Shown one piece after another: positions 5,817-7,652 of a stretch of DNA of 7,652 nt (positions within the stretch are counted from its first letter, which is position 1; every line of letters starts with the position of its first letter). This DNA comes from JAHWKS01 sp964458385 (GTDB lineage: Bacteria > Planctomycetota > Planctomycetia > Pirellulales > Pirellulaceae). Below the pieces are notes generated by a model. It saw only the letters and a list, made by a program, of their open reading frames with translations. It searched no databases and had not been told where the DNA came from. Both the position numbers and the translations under genes were made by a program. The stretch covers positions 1 through 7,652 of the forward strand of contig CAYWIS010000263.1 in assembly GCA_964458385.1 (NCBI GenBank), given 5' to 3'.

Positions 5817-6621
5817 TCGCTTTGTGTCCTAGAGTCCCGCGCCGAACTCTCCGGAGAAGTAGTAAAGCAAGTAATATACCGCAGGCGACAGACGCGCCGG
5901 CGGTAGCGATAACGGCCTTGCACGCTGCACAATACCGTCGCCATCTGGCGACACTGTCATCGCGCATGAACACATTCTTATGAATCCCACGCCGCTATTC
6001 ATCCGCCCATTAACTAGAGTGGTCGTCTCTTACTTGTGGCTGTTCACATCGAGAGCGAACTGGGGCGCGCTCGTTTGATCTTCCCGTCTTTGCCGCCGCG
6101 GTTCTCTTTGGAACGTCCTCCGCTTGAGAGCGACTTTCGCTCCCCTGTCGGAATCCACGTTTGAGCAGCTGTTCTGGTCGACCTGCTGGCGGCAAACCGG
6201 ATGTTTGAGTCCATCCGTTATCTCTGATCGGTCGTCTCTATAGAAACCAGAGCCAAAAGGCGAGCTCCAATCCTGAGGGCGGAAGACTAACTGTGGGCCT
6301 CTCGCGGGCTTTGCCCTTCTCTTAACACGGGCGCCACGGTCTCGGCTTCCTCGCCCAGCGTGGAGTTCGACGTTCCCATCCAACCATGAAGCCGTGACCG
6401 CCAACAGCGGCTTTGAGTGAGTTGCTTTCTACGTCTACCGACATCAGGAGACGGCGCCGCTTAATTGGCATTAACGCAATGAGTTAGGTTCGCCGGGGAA
6501 TCCGAAGCCCATACGCTCTGCGAAGCAACCGCCCTCCATGTGGCGCACGAATTGCATTAGGCCCTTTCAGTGCGAGTAGCAAGGAGATTTGCCTCGCGAC
6601 GTCACTATCCGAAGGAGCCAG

Positions 6622-6822
6622 ATGACTACGCAATTATTGAGTTGTCGGCAACGGCGACAGCCCCAACCGAACGGAAGCCTCTCCACGACACGCAACGGTA
6701 GTTCGCCGCCGGAGGATTCCATTGCCTCAACCGATTGTGTTGACGTGGCAAGTGAAGAATCGTTTCCGGCGAGCGATCCGCCCAGTTGGACAGGTGTGAC
6801 GGGCGTCGGCTCGTCGCGTTGA
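6622..6822 (+). CDS. Short conserved protein with ASEESFPASDPPSW motif
   Basis: A 66-residue soluble, Ser/Pro-rich, probably disordered protein. The first 35 residues are basic and polar. Residues 43-56 contain ASEESFPASDPPSW, preceded by an acidic segment (DCVDV). From memory, the same core (ESFPASDPP) recurs in many short uncharacterised proteins of planctomycetes and proteobacteria, usually near the C-terminus as here; its function is not known to me. The ATG at 6622 is chosen because AAGGAG (6612-6617) lies 4 bases upstream. The frame could start at TTG 6589, but the purine-rich site there is only 2 bases away. No membrane segment or signal peptide is seen. The neighbour downstream on the same strand is the baeRF gene, 548 bases on, so a shared operon is uncertain. 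Confidence 0.75.
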   Translation: MTTQLLSCRQRRQPQPNGSLSTTRNGSSPPEDSIASTDCVDVASEESFPASDPPSWTGVTGVGSSR

Positions 6823-7274
6823 TTAGATCTACACCCCGCGTGGTAAGAGCTTCGGAACAGGCCTTTCTTTCGCGCGGGCCATGGGCGCAATTTTGTCATA
6901 TGTCTCATGCCGAAAGGGAGAAACGGTGACGATATGGCTTACCCCCGTAGCCGCACTACCGACCGTGTGGGTTGCAACATCAGGTAAAGCTTCGCGGCCT
7001 GGATCGTTTCAACTCAACCGCGGCTGTCTACGCGTTGAAATCGCTTGAACTGGGTAGGATCGCCTCCTCCAAGCTCAGCGAAAACGACAAGCGTTGCCTT
7101 AATTACGGCTCGCCATGCTGCCCCTCAACGGAATGCCATCTACTGCGCCGCCGGCGCTGGCTTTTGTGGCGTTGCCGGCAACTTGCAGAAAGCATGATCG
7201 CAGACTCTTGGGCGTCTGAGGCGATTTGAAGAAGGAAGTGACTCGCGCCGCCGGGCCACCGACCTGAACTTCAG

Positions 7275-7310
7275 TGTGCGATCGAGCACGTGGACGTGCG
7301 AGATCGCACA
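7275..7310. repeat. Near-perfect 36-base two-tier inverted repeat
   Basis: TGTGCGATC (7275-7283) pairs perfectly with GATCGCACA (7302-7310). Inside lie opposed GA and GA (7284-7285 with 7300-7301), then GCACG/CGTGC (7286-7290 with 7295-7299) around a TGGA loop. As RNA this would be a very stable hairpin with tandem G-A mismatches; as DNA it is a symmetric dyad. It ends 60 bases before the ATG at 7371, and no T tract follows, so it is not an ordinary terminator. It probably regulates the gene downstream, as an operator or a leader structure. Confidence 0.65.
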
Positions 7311-7358
7311 TCCAATGTGTCGAAGGTCTTCGGAAAAACACAATTTCTCAAATGCAAG

Positions 7359-7364
7359 AAGGAG
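7359..7364 (+). promoter_or_regulatory. Ribosome binding site of the baeRF gene
   Basis: AAGGAG lies 6 bases before the ATG at 7371, within an A/G-rich stretch. This optimal spacing fixes the start of a gene that is otherwise cut off by the window edge. Confidence 0.85.
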
Positions 7365-7370
7365 ATTCTT

Positions 7371-7652
7371 ATGCGTCAAGTCACTACCGGCCGACTGGTT
7401 GAGTTGCTCGCCGCTCACGAACCGCCCTGCATCTCGATTTACCAGCCCACGCACCGCCACCATCCCGACAATCTACAAGACCCCATCCGCTACCGTAACT
7501 TGGTGCGCCAAGCAGAAGAGTTACTGCATAAGCGATACCCCAAGCGGCATACCGAGTCGATTGTGGACCGACTTCGGGCGCTCGAGCGAGACGAGCTTTT
7601 CTGGAACGCTCGGACCGAGGGGCTGGCGATCTTCGCCACGCAAGATACGTAC
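7371..7652 (+). CDS. baeRF-family protein (archaeo-eukaryotic release factor-like), N-terminal part
   Basis: Ninety-four codons are open to the window edge, so only the N-terminus is seen. After a short helix (TGRLVELLAAHEP) comes PCISIYQPTHRHHPDN (residues 19-34), then QDPIRYRNLVRQAEELL (36-52), a helix ending in LRALERDELFWN and a strand GLAIFAT. The pattern of a beta-strand PTHR, then QDPIR and a paired-helix region is what I know from bacterial homologues of the eRF1/Pelota-type release-factor fold (baeRF, probably of the baeRF3 or baeRF7 type). These usually run to about 370-400 residues and have been proposed to act on ribosomes or in ribosome-linked stress responses; this is not shown experimentally for most. 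No signal peptide. The strong ribosome site and the upstream hairpin at 7275-7310 suggest controlled expression. Confidence 0.75.
   Translation, partial: MRQVTTGRLVELLAAHEPPCISIYQPTHRHHPDNLQDPIRYRNLVRQAEELLHKRYPKRHTESIVDRLRALERDELFWNARTEGLAIFATQDTY

Larger units (their letters stand above)
5757..6621. other. Long divergent non-coding region between rnk and the small protein gene
   Basis: The stretch separates the minus-strand rnk from the plus-strand gene at 6622. No frame has both a ribosome site and a recognisable product. Visible structure includes the rnk leader hairpin, GTCGCC-ATCT-GGCGAC (5937-5952), GAGCGA-CTT-TCGCTC (6128-6142) and a 10-base direct repeat GGTCGTCTCT at 6021-6030 and 6230-6239. 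Promoters for both flanking genes must lie here, but I see no strong -35/-10 or sigma-54 match. Confidence 0.55.
6823..7370 (+). other. Non-coding region before the baeRF gene
   Basis: I find no gene here that I can support. A 40-codon frame at 6926-7048 has a GGGAG site before a GTG start but no recognisable sequence. A CGAAG-GT-CTTCG hairpin is at 7321-7332, and the large hairpin at 7275-7310 is listed separately. The last 10-15 bases are the baeRF ribosome site. Confidence 0.5.

Noticed and set aside
5473..5973. Minus-strand frame whose first 60 residues look like a one-helix membrane protein
   Set aside because: It has no ribosome site and overlaps rnk out of frame by more than 280 bases, so as a whole it is not credible.
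6440..6500. Resemblance of ACGCAATGAGTTAG to the lac promoter region found in cloning vectors
   Set aside because: The match is short and broken, and the flanking bases do not continue as vector sequence, so contamination is not indicated.
6926..7048. 40-codon GTG frame with a good GGGAG ribosome site, preceded by an overlapping 9-codon ATG frame at 6900
   Set aside because: The sequence has no recognisable motif or clear hydrophobic pattern, and such short frames with chance purine-rich sites are common.

Overview
The window is moderately GC-rich and carries a two-component system with an NtrC-type regulator, an Rnk/GreA-like factor, a homospermidine-synthase-like dehydrogenase, a short protein with an ESFPASDPP motif and a baeRF-type protein. 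Sizeable non-coding spaces separate most of them. This mix fits a planctomycete (Pirellulales-like) or a related environmental bacterium. That is an inference from gene content, because no rRNA or marker gene is present. A 10-N scaffold gap suggests a draft or metagenome assembly.

Layout: (1) 1-237 (+) is the end of, or a complete, small membrane ORF. (2) 238-659 is non-coding between convergent genes and holds a weak (+) hairpin terminator and a strong bidirectional one. (3) 660-1913 (-) is the homospermidine-synthase/saccharopine-dehydrogenase-like enzyme. (4) 1914-2575 is a 662-base non-coding stretch, rich in inverted repeats, with a good sigma-54 (-24/-12) match on the minus strand. (5) 2576-3987 (-) is the NtrC-family regulator, interrupted only by the N gap. 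(6) 3980-5233 (-) is its PAS histidine kinase. (7) 5346-5756 (-) is Rnk. (8) 5757-6621 is an 865-base divergent non-coding region. (9) 6622-6822 (+) is the ESFPASDPP small protein. (10) 6823-7370 is non-coding and ends in a near-perfect 36-base hairpin. (11) 7371-7652 (+) is the start of a baeRF protein that runs off the window.

The genes rnk, kinase and regulator read in the same direction. Kinase and regulator overlap by 8 bases and are almost certainly co-expressed partners: the kinase would phosphorylate Asp57 of the regulator, which would then activate sigma-54 RNA polymerase. The only good sigma-54 promoter candidate I found lies directly downstream of the regulator gene. About 100-160 bases upstream of it is a separated dyad, the usual distance for an activator site. 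This recalls the Pseudomonas cbrA-cbrB-crcZ arrangement. The transcript could be a small RNA or a long-leader mRNA for the homospermidine-synthase-like gene; the sequence alone does not decide.

The most useful corrections for a reader are these. The regulator is not truly frameshifted, since the N run is a placeholder and the two sides join in frame with a one-base overlap. Several starts (rnk, the small protein, the kinase) are best placed downstream of the longest possible ORF start.
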